NCBI GenBank assembly: GCA_002726235.1
Contig: PBSN01000008.1
Location: forward strand, 247,390-311,389
DNA: 64,000 nt
Source of the DNA: Nitrospiraceae bacterium
Lineage (GTDB): Bacteria; Nitrospirota; Nitrospiria; Nitrospirales; UBA2166
Reading direction: 5' to 3'
The notes under the pieces are model-generated. The model ran no database searches and was not told where the DNA came from. It was given only the letters and a program-made list of their open reading frames with translations. Shown here in pieces: positions 26,634 through 35,090 of this stretch (its first letter is position 1; each line of letters begins with the position of its first letter). The translations under genes and the position numbers were made by a program.

Positions 26634-27500
26634 GTGGATCGTTATTTCAAATATGCTTGGGTTGGGCTTGTCGGAATATTTGTCGTTTTGCCGCTGTTAG
26701 GTGTGTGGATGCGGGAACCAGGACAGGTTGAACAGGAGTTAGTCGAAGTAGCTCTCCAAAGTAGTGAGCAAACTGCCAATATTCAGGATGGGTTCATGAT
26801 TACGATTCCGGCAGGGGAGTTTATTCAAGGGAGCAGCAGTGGTGCTTACAATGAAAAGCCAGAAGCAGTAGTCTTTCTGGAGACGTTTTCCATTGACAAG
26901 TATGAGGTTTCCAATCGTCGGTATGCTGAGTTTGTCGGACAGGCGGGGCACCGTGCGCCGGCGTCTCGGTATGGCGGAATGGAAGCATTTCAGCGTCCTG
27001 CTTTTCCGGTCGTGTATGTGTCATGGGATGATGCGGTGGCATTTTGTGAGTGGGATGGCAAACGGCTTCCTACGGAAGCGGAGTGGGAAAAGGCTGCACG
27101 AGGTGTGCAGGGCTTGATATGGCCATGGGGCGATAATGCACAGTCTGGAGCGGCGAATGTCAAGGGCGAGCATGATGGAGCGAAGTACACCGCTCGGATT
27201 GGGGCCTTTGAAGATGACCGGAGTGCGTATGGCGTGGTAGATATGGCTGGCAATGTTCGCGAGTGGGTTCACGACTGGTACGATCAACATGCCTATCGGT
27301 TGCGGGCTGGCGAGAAGGGTATTGAGCCAGAGGCGCGTACGACACGGGTTCTCCGCGGTGGGTCCTGGACCGATTCCTTGGTTACTGCCCGTACAACAGC
27401 GCGGTTTAAAATGTTGCCGCGTTACCGTGACACCGCAATTGGTTTCCGGTGCGCGAAGAGCGGGGATCTGGAAAGATCGACGCGGGATGGAGCGGCGTGA
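26634..27500 (+). CDS. SUMF1/FGE-fold membrane-anchored protein
   Basis: A 288-residue protein with one N-terminal transmembrane helix (about 7-25) and a periplasmic formylglycine-generating-enzyme-like domain: IPAGEFIQGS, RLPTEAEWEKAARG, WPWGDN, DMAGNVREWVHDW and RVLRGGSW. The cysteine pair that performs formylglycine chemistry in true FGE enzymes is not evident (the region reads TARTTARFKMLP), so it is more likely a structural or ligand-binding SUMF1 protein. It lies directly before the oxidase module, about 250 bp from the first small membrane gene, and may be associated with it. Confidence 0.8.
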   Translation: MDRYFKYAWVGLVGIFVVLPLLGVWMREPGQVEQELVEVALQSSEQTANIQDGFMITIPAGEFIQGSSSGAYNEKPEAVVFLETFSIDKYEVSNRRYAEFVGQAGHRAPASRYGGMEAFQRPAFPVVYVSWDDAVAFCEWDGKRLPTEAEWEKAARGVQGLIWPWGDNAQSGAANVKGEHDGAKYTARIGAFEDDRSAYGVVDMAGNVREWVHDWYDQHAYRLRAGEKGIEPEARTTRVLRGGSWTDSLVTARTTARFKMLPRYRDTAIGFRCAKSGDLERSTRDGAA

Positions 27501-27505
27501 TGCCG

Positions 27506-27610
27506 TTAGAGAAGGTCGAAATAGTAAAGTAGCATGAATACTGCGAACAGGATGTTGACGACGAGTCCAGCAAGTACGACAGTATCGAATATTCTTTTGC
27601 CTTTGTTCAT
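27506..27610 (-). CDS. Putative 34-residue membrane peptide
   Basis: ATG at 27610 to TAA at 27506. The product has a charged start (MNKGKRIFDT) and a single hydrophobic helix (VVLAGLVVNILFAVFMLLYY). It lies on the opposite strand, convergent with the SUMF1-fold gene and beginning close to the oxidase module. No strong ribosome binding site was seen. The coding-like composition (charged N-terminus, one clean helix) is suggestive but unproven. Confidence 0.4.
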   Translation of the reverse strand: MNKGKRIFDTVVLAGLVVNILFAVFMLLYYFDLL

Positions 27611-27752
27611 TTTGGTCGGCCGACTTAACTAATCCAAGTGGACTTGAATAACGACGACACTTGAAATATCATATGGCGTTTTTTGAAGTCAAGGTGTAAG
27701 GTGTTGGCCGGCAGAATAATAACATTGTAACAACGCTGAGGGTGGTGGGTAT

Positions 27753-27875
27753 ATGACAGACGGAGGTGGGTTTAACAAGAATGCGCCTAAGTGGCTTGGA
27801 CCGACGTTGTTCGGGGCCTCGTGTGTTTTTGCCGTGTGGTTCTTTTACTGGTTCGCGACAGTTGTTCATCACTAA
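27753..27875 (+). CDS. Small membrane protein of the oxidase module
   Basis: A 40-residue frame with the ATG preceded by GAGGGTGGTGGG. A polar N-terminus (MTDGGGFNKNAPKW) leads into one helix (LGPTLFGASCVFAVWFFYWF). It ends 18 bases before the next small gene and 245 bases before the bd-like oxidase gene. Small one-helix subunits (CydX, CcoQ, and others) are common in terminal oxidases, so it may be an accessory subunit. The assignment is from context only. Confidence 0.6.
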   Translation: MTDGGGFNKNAPKWLGPTLFGASCVFAVWFFYWFATVVHH

Positions 27876-27893
27876 CTGGGGAGTACCGTTGAT

Positions 27894-28043
27894 ATGGCAA
27901 AAGACGTCATGATGACAATCGTACTGTTTGCGGCTTCAATCGCTTACTTCACGTTCATCAATTGGTGGTTGATGGACTTTCAGGGACTCGACTACTGGTA
28001 TATGTTTCGATCGGGAGCCGAATTAAGCAGTGGTGGCCATTGA
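27894..28043 (+). CDS. Small membrane protein upstream of bd-like oxidase
   Basis: A 49-residue frame from ATG 27894 with GGGGAG about 11 bases upstream. It has one transmembrane helix (MTIVLFAASIAYFTFINWWL) and a C-terminal tail ending AELSSGGH. It starts 18 bases after the preceding 40-residue gene and ends 77 bases before the oxidase gene. The arrangement of two tiny one-helix genes in tandem ahead of the oxidase suggests accessory subunits. No family is recognised. Confidence 0.6.
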   Translation: MAKDVMMTIVLFAASIAYFTFINWWLMDFQGLDYWYMFRSGAELSSGGH

Positions 28044-28120
28044 CGTAATGGGTATAGTGACGCGTTGCCGCGACACATCAACTATGTACATGAGCGTACA
28101 GTTCCGGGGGAGGATGAAAC

Positions 28121-30070
28121 ATGAAGCGGCTTTTTGAGGGGAGAATGAGAAATAAGCAGCTATTGAGCTGGCTAGCCGTTGGGGTTCTTGTGGGCGCCTT
28201 GCTGCTTCCTCTGGTGATCTCAATTCCCCTGTTGGCGGAAGAGTTTGAAGATGCAGCGCTTGAACAGGCGGCTTTTGCTGAAGAGACCCTAGGTGAGGAT
28301 GTTCCTGCTCAGGAAATTGGATATGACGTTCATTACGGAGACGAAGGAATTGTTCAAGGGCCACCTGCTCCTGTGACCTCGGATAACGAAAATGATTATC
28401 CGCGGTACAACTTCGAGAGTCGGGTCATTATCTGGGTTGCGAACCAACAGCACCTCTATTATGGCAGTTTTGTGCTTGCGGTGCCGATCTTCGTGATGAT
28501 CATCGAGTTTATCGGGATGGTCACCAAAGATCGTGCGATGGCGCAGAAGTACGATACGCTCGCGTATGACTTTATCAAAATCAGTATTACCGCCTATTCG
28601 ATTACCGCAATTCTAGGAGGGGTGCTGGTATTTACGTTTATGATTCTCTATCCGGCATTCTGGACGTACATGACGAAGATCTTCCATCCAGCCATGCACA
28701 TCTACGTCTTGTTGTTCTTGGCTGAGAGTGGGACGCTCTACATCTACTATTACGGCTGGGATGCAATGCGAGAAGGACTTCTTAAGTGGGTCCATCTTAG
28801 TATGGCGGTATTCCTGAATGTATTTGGTACGGTGCTCATGATGCTCGCGAATTCATGGGCGACGTTTATGATGTCTCCTGCTGGAGTCGATGCCGAGGGG
28901 CAGTATCTTGGGAACATCTGGTTGGCAGTGCATAACCATCTTTGGAATCCCGTTAATATTCACAGGATTCTTGGCAATATGGTATTTGGTGGAGGGATTG
29001 TCGCTGCCTATGCAGCCTATCGCTTCTTGTCAGCGAAAAACGATGAGGAGCGAGCCCACTACGATTGGATGGGGTATGTCGCGATGTTCATCGCCGTCGC
29101 GTTCCTTATTCCTCTTCCCTTTGCCGGTTATTACTTAATGCGGGAGGTGTATGCATACCGGCAGCAGATGGGTATTACGCTTATGGGAGGACTGCTGGCT
29201 TGGCTGTTTATTATCCAAGCCGTCCTGATCGGGGCGCTATTCCTGACAACAAATTATTATTTATGGCAAGGGATGGAGCGTATGCGAGGTGCTGAACGTT
29301 ATCAGAAGTACATTAAGTACATGACGTTTGTGCTCATCGTCTGTTTCTTGGTTTGGTTAACGCCGCATACGATGGTCATGACACCAACTGAATTAAAGGA
29401 GATGGGAGGGCAGCAACATCCTGTCGTTGGCAACTACGGGGTCATGTCGGCTAAGAATGGGGCAGTAAATATCATCATAACCACGACTGTGCTGAGTTTT
29501 CTTTTGTATCAGAGGTGTAACAAGATACCAACGGTTCCGTGGGCAAGGTATGGGAATATTGCGCTATGGGCTTTGTTTAGCGTCGCATTTGTCAACATTA
29601 TTTGGCTGGCAATCTATGGCTATTACATACCTGCTAATGTGCGCGTGGGGCTTTCAGTGCCCCAAGTTGTCTCAACGCTATCGTGCTTGTTTATTGGAAT
29701 GACAATAAACTTATTTATGATGCGTGGTGCGAAGCCAACAGGCCCGGTCGAATGGGGAAAGATTTCGGTTCGATCTCAGTATGCGTTGTTCATGCTGGCA
29801 ACGTCGTTTACCTGGATGATGGGATTGATGGGGTATATCCGATCATCTGTACGGCTTCATTGGCATGTCAATGAAATCATGCGTGATAACTCTCCGTGGG
29901 CTTTTACGCATACCATCGGTTTTGCGGCGAACATGATCTCATTTAATGTGCTCTTCTTCTGGGTCACATTACTCTTCGTCTTCTGGCTTGGATCTTTGGG
30001 GACGAAGAAGGCGGTAGTAGAAAAGGGTAGAGCCGCTCCGGTTGCGGCTCTTGCACCAAGCACTAACTAA
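28121..30070 (+). CDS. Cytochrome bd-like oxidase subunit I
   Basis: A 649-residue polytopic membrane protein with about 14 helices, much longer than CydA (about 520). The start is ATG 28121 with GGGGGAGG 7 bases upstream. After a first helix (about 16-38) a soluble loop of about 65 residues precedes the core. CydA-like landmarks include QQHLYYGSF (possible high-spin haem ligand region), FHPAMHIYVLLFLAES, ANSWATFMMSP and NHLWNPVNIHRILGN. It resembles the bd-like putative oxidase described from Nitrospira. It may reduce O2 or act as a quinol/cytochrome-linked electron module. Extra His residues (HNHLW, HWHVNE) could bind additional metal. No cydB neighbour is present. An 8-bp stem (AGAGCCGC/GCGGCTCT, 30029-30051) lies in its last codons. 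Confidence 0.85.
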   Translation: MKRLFEGRMRNKQLLSWLAVGVLVGALLLPLVISIPLLAEEFEDAALEQAAFAEETLGEDVPAQEIGYDVHYGDEGIVQGPPAPVTSDNENDYPRYNFESRVIIWVANQQHLYYGSFVLAVPIFVMIIEFIGMVTKDRAMAQKYDTLAYDFIKISITAYSITAILGGVLVFTFMILYPAFWTYMTKIFHPAMHIYVLLFLAESGTLYIYYYGWDAMREGLLKWVHLSMAVFLNVFGTVLMMLANSWATFMMSPAGVDAEGQYLGNIWLAVHNHLWNPVNIHRILGNMVFGGGIVAAYAAYRFLSAKNDEERAHYDWMGYVAMFIAVAFLIPLPFAGYYLMREVYAYRQQMGITLMGGLLAWLFIIQAVLIGALFLTTNYYLWQGMERMRGAERYQKYIKYMTFVLIVCFLVWLTPHTMVMTPTELKEMGGQQHPVVGNYGVMSAKNGAVNIIITTTVLSFLLYQRCNKIPTVPWARYGNIALWALFSVAFVNIIWLAIYGYYIPANVRVGLSVPQVVSTLSCLFIGMTINLFMMRGAKPTGPVEWGKISVRSQYALFMLATSFTWMMGLMGYIRSSVRLHWHVNEIMRDNSPWAFTHTIGFAANMISFNVLFFWVTLLFVFWLGSLGTKKAVVEKGRAAPVAALAPSTN

Positions 30071-30101
30071 ACTAATGCCATTGAATGAAGCGAGGGGATA
30101 G

Positions 30102-31328
30102 GTGGACTTTCTGAAGGATAAAAAATTGCTCTTCCGGCTCTGGATTGGGTTGTTGGCTCTTGGCTTGGTTGTACTCGCCATCACCAATTATCGTGTGAAT
30201 TTCTACGGGAATTCCAGGTTGCTCCCTGTATCATTAGGGATCTTCGTTACCGCAACGTTCTTGCTCGGAATTTATTTCCAAAAAGTTCGTGTGGTGATGC
30301 ATGGTGCGGCATTTATGATTTTCGTTGCTGCAGCGTTTGCTGGATTTTCCAATTGGCTTCCCCAAACTATTGGGGAACCTCCTCCATTTGAAGAGAAAAT
30401 TGCGGATATTTCCACGATGTCAACGCAAGAACTTGCCGATCTTGGGGAAAAGCTGATTTTTGGTGCGGTGGGGGCGAGTACCGTCAAAGGATCAATTGGG
30501 AAAGGGCAATGTCCTCTGTGTCATGTATTTGGGTCAAGCGAACATGGCGAGCGGGCACCCAATATGTATGGGTTGCCGGATCGCTCTGAGAAGATTGTGA
30601 AACTCGATGAATATCAGAACCGTGACACTGTACAGACGGTGGCATTTGATGGAAGCGGGATTGCAGAGAGTGGACTTGAATATATGGCGGAGTCGCATGC
30701 ATGCCCCAACTGTTATGTGAGTCCTGGTTTTGGAAAGGGTGGCACAAACGATCGTGAAAGTCCGATGCCTGCCATTCATAAATCGCCAATCAATCTCACC
30801 ATCGATGAAATGGTTGCCATTGATACTTGGTCGTATATCCGTGAGGGGCTTGAGGCACCTTCTGTTGACGAGATGCGTGTAGCCTATGAGAAGTTTATTC
30901 CAGAAGATGAGCGACCGCAGGCCTCCTCTGGAGCTGATGGGGAAGGCGAAGGGGGCGAAAGCCAGCTGTATGCTACCGGGGATGAACCGTTGCCGAAGCT
31001 TTTTGAGAAAGCGCAGTGCACGGTTTGTCATGTGATTCCAGGGATTCCAGATGCCGATGAAGGCGATTTTGGGCCTGAGCTTTACGTCAAGACCAATGCG
31101 CCTAAGCGGATGAAGGATAAAAACTATACGGGATCAGCGTCATCGGTTGAGGCATACATCTTAGAATCTATTCTGGATCCTAATCTCTATATCGTTCCGG
31201 ACTTTGATGAAGACTTGATGCCTGAAGACTTTGGGACTGGGCTCAACGCCAAAACTGTGTTTAGAATCGTCAACTACCTCTCGCAGCTTGAGAAAGGTAA
31301 AGATCCTCCGAATCACGAGGAGATGTAA
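30102..31328 (+). CDS. Membrane-anchored dihaem cytochrome c
   Basis: A 408-residue protein from GTG 30102 (GAGGGGATAG upstream). Three N-terminal helices (about 7-90) anchor a periplasmic part with two canonical haem sites, CPLCH at 137-141 and CTVCH at 306-310. A third Cys pair, CPNCY at 201-205, has Tyr in place of the haem His. Motifs such as MPAIH and ILDPNLYIVP resemble cytochrome c oxidase-type and photosynthetic electron carriers. It directly follows the bd-like oxidase gene by 31 bp and probably passes electrons to or from it. Whether the CPNCY site binds haem, metal or forms a disulfide is open. Confidence 0.85.
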   Translation: MDFLKDKKLLFRLWIGLLALGLVVLAITNYRVNFYGNSRLLPVSLGIFVTATFLLGIYFQKVRVVMHGAAFMIFVAAAFAGFSNWLPQTIGEPPPFEEKIADISTMSTQELADLGEKLIFGAVGASTVKGSIGKGQCPLCHVFGSSEHGERAPNMYGLPDRSEKIVKLDEYQNRDTVQTVAFDGSGIAESGLEYMAESHACPNCYVSPGFGKGGTNDRESPMPAIHKSPINLTIDEMVAIDTWSYIREGLEAPSVDEMRVAYEKFIPEDERPQASSGADGEGEGGESQLYATGDEPLPKLFEKAQCTVCHVIPGIPDADEGDFGPELYVKTNAPKRMKDKNYTGSASSVEAYILESILDPNLYIVPDFDEDLMPEDFGTGLNAKTVFRIVNYLSQLEKGKDPPNHEEM

Positions 31329-31418
31329 GGGCAGGCAATGACTCCACCGGTAATTATGGGGAGAGAATATATAATGTGCGTGGACAAAGGTACGGCCGTT
31401 GTCATGAGGGAGGCTTAA

Positions 31419-32339
31419 ATGCCGGGTTTTATTGAAGGGATGATGCCTGTTCAGCTATTGGCGGAAATATTGCTGATCATTGTTATCTTCGTATTGGGTG
31501 CGATGATCTTGGACAAAAAGATGGGAATTCGTATTCCCATGTTGCTCCAAGCAGCCTTGGTATTCATTGCTGGATGGTGGTACTACAAGTTTAGAATTGA
31601 ACCTCCGTTGCCATTTAGTGTGCGGGCGATCTATCAGGTAATGATTGCCATTGGTATTTTCATGTGGGTGTCTTCGGCTGAGAAAGGTTGGACAGAGTTT
31701 AAACGTCCAATTCTTGCGGTGTTGGATGCGAAGACGCCGTTAACGTGGTGGGTGAGGGCGGTTCTCCTTGTCGTATTGCCGCTTTCTGCAAGCGGAATGG
31801 CCTACAAGAATCTCTTGCCTAGCCTGGGAGAACCTATTGAGCTTCGAACTGTCCATCCGGCCCCACCGGCAGCAGTAACGGTCCATGGTAAGAAGTTCCC
31901 CTTGCAAACCTCTGAGAGTCCGGTCAGGGTTGATGAAAGCGGTGAATACTCCAATCATATACAAGACGCGCATGTGATGGACAATCCATTCGATCCTGAC
32001 AGTATCCAGTACATGCAGAATGTTAAGGAAGGTGGCGACATTTTCTTTCAGAACTGCCACTTTTGCCATGGGGATAATTTGAATGGTCGCGGTTTATACG
32101 CCTATGCGTTTAATCCGATTCCCGCAAACTTTACCGATCCTGGCACCCTCGCGCAACTCCAAGAGACATTCGTGTTTTGGCGCGTAGCCAAAGGTGGGCC
32201 AGGGCTGCCGCGTGAAGGGTTTCCCTGGGCATCAGCGATGCCTCCATGGGAGCAGCATCTAACGACGGAAGAGATCTGGAAAGTAATTTTGTTTGAGTAT
32301 TGGCATACTAAGTATCCGCCGCGGACTTGGGATGAGTAG
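31419..32339 (+). CDS. Membrane-anchored monohaem cytochrome c
   Basis: A 306-residue protein with four predicted N-terminal helices (MPVQLLAEILLIIVIF, LLQAALVFIAGWWYY, VMIAIGIFMWVSS, WWVRAVLLVVLP) followed by a periplasmic class I domain with CHFCH at 213-217 and the sixth-ligand region MPPWEQHLTTEEIW. The ATG follows GAGGGAGG. A 26-codon frame ends just before it (TAA-ATG), which may be chance. It is translationally coupled to the next cytochrome, whose reading frame begins near its stop. Confidence 0.85.
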   Translation: MPGFIEGMMPVQLLAEILLIIVIFVLGAMILDKKMGIRIPMLLQAALVFIAGWWYYKFRIEPPLPFSVRAIYQVMIAIGIFMWVSSAEKGWTEFKRPILAVLDAKTPLTWWVRAVLLVVLPLSASGMAYKNLLPSLGEPIELRTVHPAPPAAVTVHGKKFPLQTSESPVRVDESGEYSNHIQDAHVMDNPFDPDSIQYMQNVKEGGDIFFQNCHFCHGDNLNGRGLYAYAFNPIPANFTDPGTLAQLQETFVFWRVAKGGPGLPREGFPWASAMPPWEQHLTTEEIWKVILFEYWHTKYPPRTWDE

Positions 32340-32370
32340 CCGTATGGGTGCTGTTGGGGGAAATACAACA

Positions 32371-34119
32371 ATGATGACAGATCATGCCTGGTGGCGGTCT
32401 CGCCGTGTTATCTTGATTGGGCTTGCGCTTGGCCTCTGCACGCTTTTAATGTCAGCACCTTGGTTGGTGAGTGTTGCTCCTGGACAGGAGGAGGAAGAAG
32501 AGGGTGAGCAATTGCCTGCCGGTTTTGTCGACGGCGAATTACCTGCAGAGCCGACACCAGAACAACTTGAAAATGGAAAAAAAGTCTACTTCAGCAAATG
32601 TGTGTGGTGTCATGGCGTTGAGGGTGCGGGTGATGGGCCGGGTGCGGATCGGTTGTGGCCGCGACCGCGGAATTTTATTCAGGGCACCTTCAAAGTAAGG
32701 CATACGTTTAGTGGAGAATTGCCCCTGCTCGAAGATCTTTTTCAAACTGTCACGCATGGGTTGCCTGGGTCGGCCATGCCTCCGTGGGATGGCATTTTGA
32801 ATGAGCAACAACGTCGCGATGTCGTTGCGTTTATCGCGTTTGTGCTTATTCAAGATCGTGCGTTTGATGATGACGAATTTGAGTATGTGACCAAACTCGA
32901 ATTGGACACGCTGGAGCCAATTCCAACTTCGCCTGAAAGCCTTGAACAGGGTAAGGCTGTGTTTGACCGCTTGCGTTGTGCAGAGTGCCATGGCCAGGAA
33001 GGGCGCGGGGATGGGAATCCTTTCAATCTGAAAGATGACTGGGGTTTTGCAATTCAGCCGGCAGATTTCAGCAAGTGCTGGAATTTTAGGGGGAGCCGGC
33101 AGGATCCTTATAATGTTCGAAATATATTTCGGACGTTTTCAACAGGACTTAATGGAACACCAATGCCTTCCTTTGCTGATCAAACGACGATTGATGAGCG
33201 CTGGCATCTCTCGAATTTTGTGAATTCTCTCTGCGAGCGGGATGACGAAGGCAATCCGATGAAGATTGATCCGTTAACCGACAAGCCCGCTATTACATTT
33301 GTGGTGCGTTCGGGGTTTCTCGAAGAGGGTGCCACGATTCCCGATGATCCTCAGGACCCGGCATGGGAAGCGCGCGAACAACGTTTTATTGGCATGGCCG
33401 GGCAGATTATCCATAAGAGCCGAAACTTTGTAAATAAAATTGACAATATTTTTGTTCGGTCGCTTTATGACGACAATGACATCGCGTTTTTGTTTGAATG
33501 GAACGATCGGAGCCAAAGCATCAAACCTGATGACCTTGAAGCTGTTATGCCAGAAGAAACTCCTCCGAGTGGCGATCCAATCGCCGGCAAGATTCGTGCG
33601 TATGGACCATTTAATGATGCGATTGCAATTCAGTTTCCAACCGATTGGGCTAACCTAACTCCTCCTGAAAAGCCACGATTTATTCATGGAGATAGCAAGA
33701 ACTCTGTGGATCTGTGGAAATGGGAATCTGACAATACAATCAAAGCCTATACCGGGACCGGTGCATTGGAACCATTGGTTGAGCGCGAAGCATCATCCGC
33801 TGGGCTGCAAGTTGTTTTTTCCGAATATAAAGATGGTAAGTGGACGCTTATGGTGAAGCGATCCCTAGCGGCAGAGAATGAAGGAGATGTCGAATTTGTC
33901 CCTGGTGAATACATTCCGACAGTGTTTTTCGCTTGGGAAGGCCACAATGGAGATTATGGTATTAGAATGGCCATTTCGACGTTTTATAGTACCATTCTGG
34001 AGCCTCAGATTCCGGCTTCCGTCGCTTGGTATGCAATCTTTATCGGTATAGGGATTGTCATTGTCGAAGTTTGGGTCTTAACGGGAAGGCGCAATCGCGC
34101 ACAAGGGAAGGCCGTGTAG
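32371..34119 (+). CDS. Dihaem cytochrome fused to NxrC/EB_dh domain
   Basis: About 582 residues. The ATG at 32371 is chosen for GGGGG 10 bases upstream; the frame also has ATGs at 32332 and 32344. A signal anchor (VILIGLALGLCTLLMSAPWL) precedes two cytochrome c domains with CVWCH at 77-81 and CAECH at 203-207. The C-terminal about 290 residues resemble the ethylbenzene-dehydrogenase gamma/NxrC haem b domain (DAIAIQFPTDW, SVDLWKWESD, VFFAWEGHNGDYG). A final helix (WYAIFIGIGIVIVEVWVL) anchors the C-terminus. Similar fusions serve nitrite oxidoreductase- and DMSO-reductase-type systems in Nitrospirota. No alpha or beta catalytic subunit is adjacent, so its partner is unknown. Confidence 0.82.
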   Translation: MMTDHAWWRSRRVILIGLALGLCTLLMSAPWLVSVAPGQEEEEEGEQLPAGFVDGELPAEPTPEQLENGKKVYFSKCVWCHGVEGAGDGPGADRLWPRPRNFIQGTFKVRHTFSGELPLLEDLFQTVTHGLPGSAMPPWDGILNEQQRRDVVAFIAFVLIQDRAFDDDEFEYVTKLELDTLEPIPTSPESLEQGKAVFDRLRCAECHGQEGRGDGNPFNLKDDWGFAIQPADFSKCWNFRGSRQDPYNVRNIFRTFSTGLNGTPMPSFADQTTIDERWHLSNFVNSLCERDDEGNPMKIDPLTDKPAITFVVRSGFLEEGATIPDDPQDPAWEAREQRFIGMAGQIIHKSRNFVNKIDNIFVRSLYDDNDIAFLFEWNDRSQSIKPDDLEAVMPEETPPSGDPIAGKIRAYGPFNDAIAIQFPTDWANLTPPEKPRFIHGDSKNSVDLWKWESDNTIKAYTGTGALEPLVEREASSAGLQVVFSEYKDGKWTLMVKRSLAAENEGDVEFVPGEYIPTVFFAWEGHNGDYGIRMAISTFYSTILEPQIPASVAWYAIFIGIGIVIVEVWVLTGRRNRAQGKAV

Positions 34120-34163
34120 CCGACTCAGCGGATCAGTTTCTGAAATAACGAATGTGTGTTATG

Positions 34164-34193
34164 ACAAGGGGTGCTTTCCACCCCTTGTTTTTT
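34164..34193 (+). terminator. Strong intrinsic terminator of oxidase module
   Basis: ACAAGGGGTG at 34164-34173 and CACCCCTTGT at 34179-34188 form a perfect 10-bp stem with a 5-base loop, followed by a T-run through 34193. It lies 45 bases after the NxrC-type cytochrome gene and just before mobA. Confidence 0.92.
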
Positions 34194-34213
34194 ATACAGC
34201 ATCATCAGATCCT

Positions 34214-34855
34214 ATGAACCTTCTACCAGCGACGTGTGTCATTCTTGCTGGTGGCAAAAGCCGCCGAATGGGGATGGATAAGCGTTTCCTTGAGGTAGGC
34301 GGACAAACAATGTTGGGACGCACGATCACTGTCTGTGAGACGTTGTTTGCTGACATCATGGTAGTGACTGCTGCTCCTGAACCTTCGATTGAGACTCAGC
34401 TCAGAGTCGTTCACGATGTTATTCCTGGCTGTGCAACCCTTGGGGGAATATATACGGGCCTGTCGTACGCATCTTTCGAGTATGGATTTGTTATAGCATG
34501 TGATATGCCATGGATACATCCAGATTTGGTTAAATTTCTTGTCGCTCTCGTTCAGGAGCCTCAAGAAACTGAGTATGATGTCATCATCCCAAAACTACAG
34601 TCTGGATTGCAGCCAACACATGCGGTCTATTCTAAACGCTGCCTTCCATTCCTAAAAGAAATGCTTGATAGGCGTGATCTCAAGGTGCAGGGGCTTTGTG
34701 CTTATGCCAACGTGTCTGTGCGTTATGTCTCCAGTGATGAAATTGAAAAATTTGATCCACATGGTCGAGCATTTGCAAACGTAAACACTTTGGAAGATTT
34801 GGAAAACGTAAGACGAGATGCGGATCTTGATCGTTCACCACAGCGCATTGAGTGA
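34214..34855 (+). CDS. mobA: Molybdenum cofactor guanylyltransferase
   Basis: A 213-residue enzyme that attaches GMP to molybdopterin to give the bis-MGD precursor used by DMSO-reductase-family enzymes, including nitrite oxidoreductase. The start is the ATG at 34214, matching the family N-terminus (MNLLPATCVILAGGKSRRMG); a longer frame from 34154 would begin inside the upstream terminator. The GTP-binding signature LAGGKSRRMGMDK and the catalytic-region CDMPWIHP are clear. It is placed directly after the cytochrome module, separated by a terminator. Confidence 0.93.
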   Translation: MNLLPATCVILAGGKSRRMGMDKRFLEVGGQTMLGRTITVCETLFADIMVVTAAPEPSIETQLRVVHDVIPGCATLGGIYTGLSYASFEYGFVIACDMPWIHPDLVKFLVALVQEPQETEYDVIIPKLQSGLQPTHAVYSKRCLPFLKEMLDRRDLKVQGLCAYANVSVRYVSSDEIEKFDPHGRAFANVNTLEDLENVRRDADLDRSPQRIE

Positions 34856-34960
34856 CTTGCTTCTCGGCATGCCAGAGGTTTTTTCTTTACGCGCAGATAC
34901 ATGCCGTGCTTGATCATGGTTGTAGAGGGCTCTCTTTTTCTTAACTTTCTTGGGTGGCAT
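34835..34960 (-). CDS. Putative 41-residue lysine-rich protein
   Basis: ATG at 34960 (GCGAGGTA upstream) to TGA at 34835. The N-terminus MPPKKVKKKRAL is highly basic and the rest is charged (HDQARHVSARKEKTSG). It lies downstream of the ihf gene on the same strand and overlaps the last codons of mobA. Similar Lys/Arg tails occur in nucleic acid-binding peptides. No family is assigned. Confidence 0.35.
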   Translation of the reverse strand: MPPKKVKKKRALYNHDQARHVSARKEKTSGMPRSKSLNALW

Positions 34961-35090
34961 TACCTCGCCAGATAAAGTAGCTTCCTCCCGAGCGTATTTT
35001 TCAATAATACGTTAATGCGTTCCGCTGATTTGTTCTACGCAAAGAAAAATCGAGCGTGTTCGACTCGATCAATTATTTTGTAGGGCCACA

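Noticed and set aside
31339-31418. 26-codon frame ending at the next gene's ATG
   Set aside because: Too short and featureless to call; could be a leader but there is no supporting structure.
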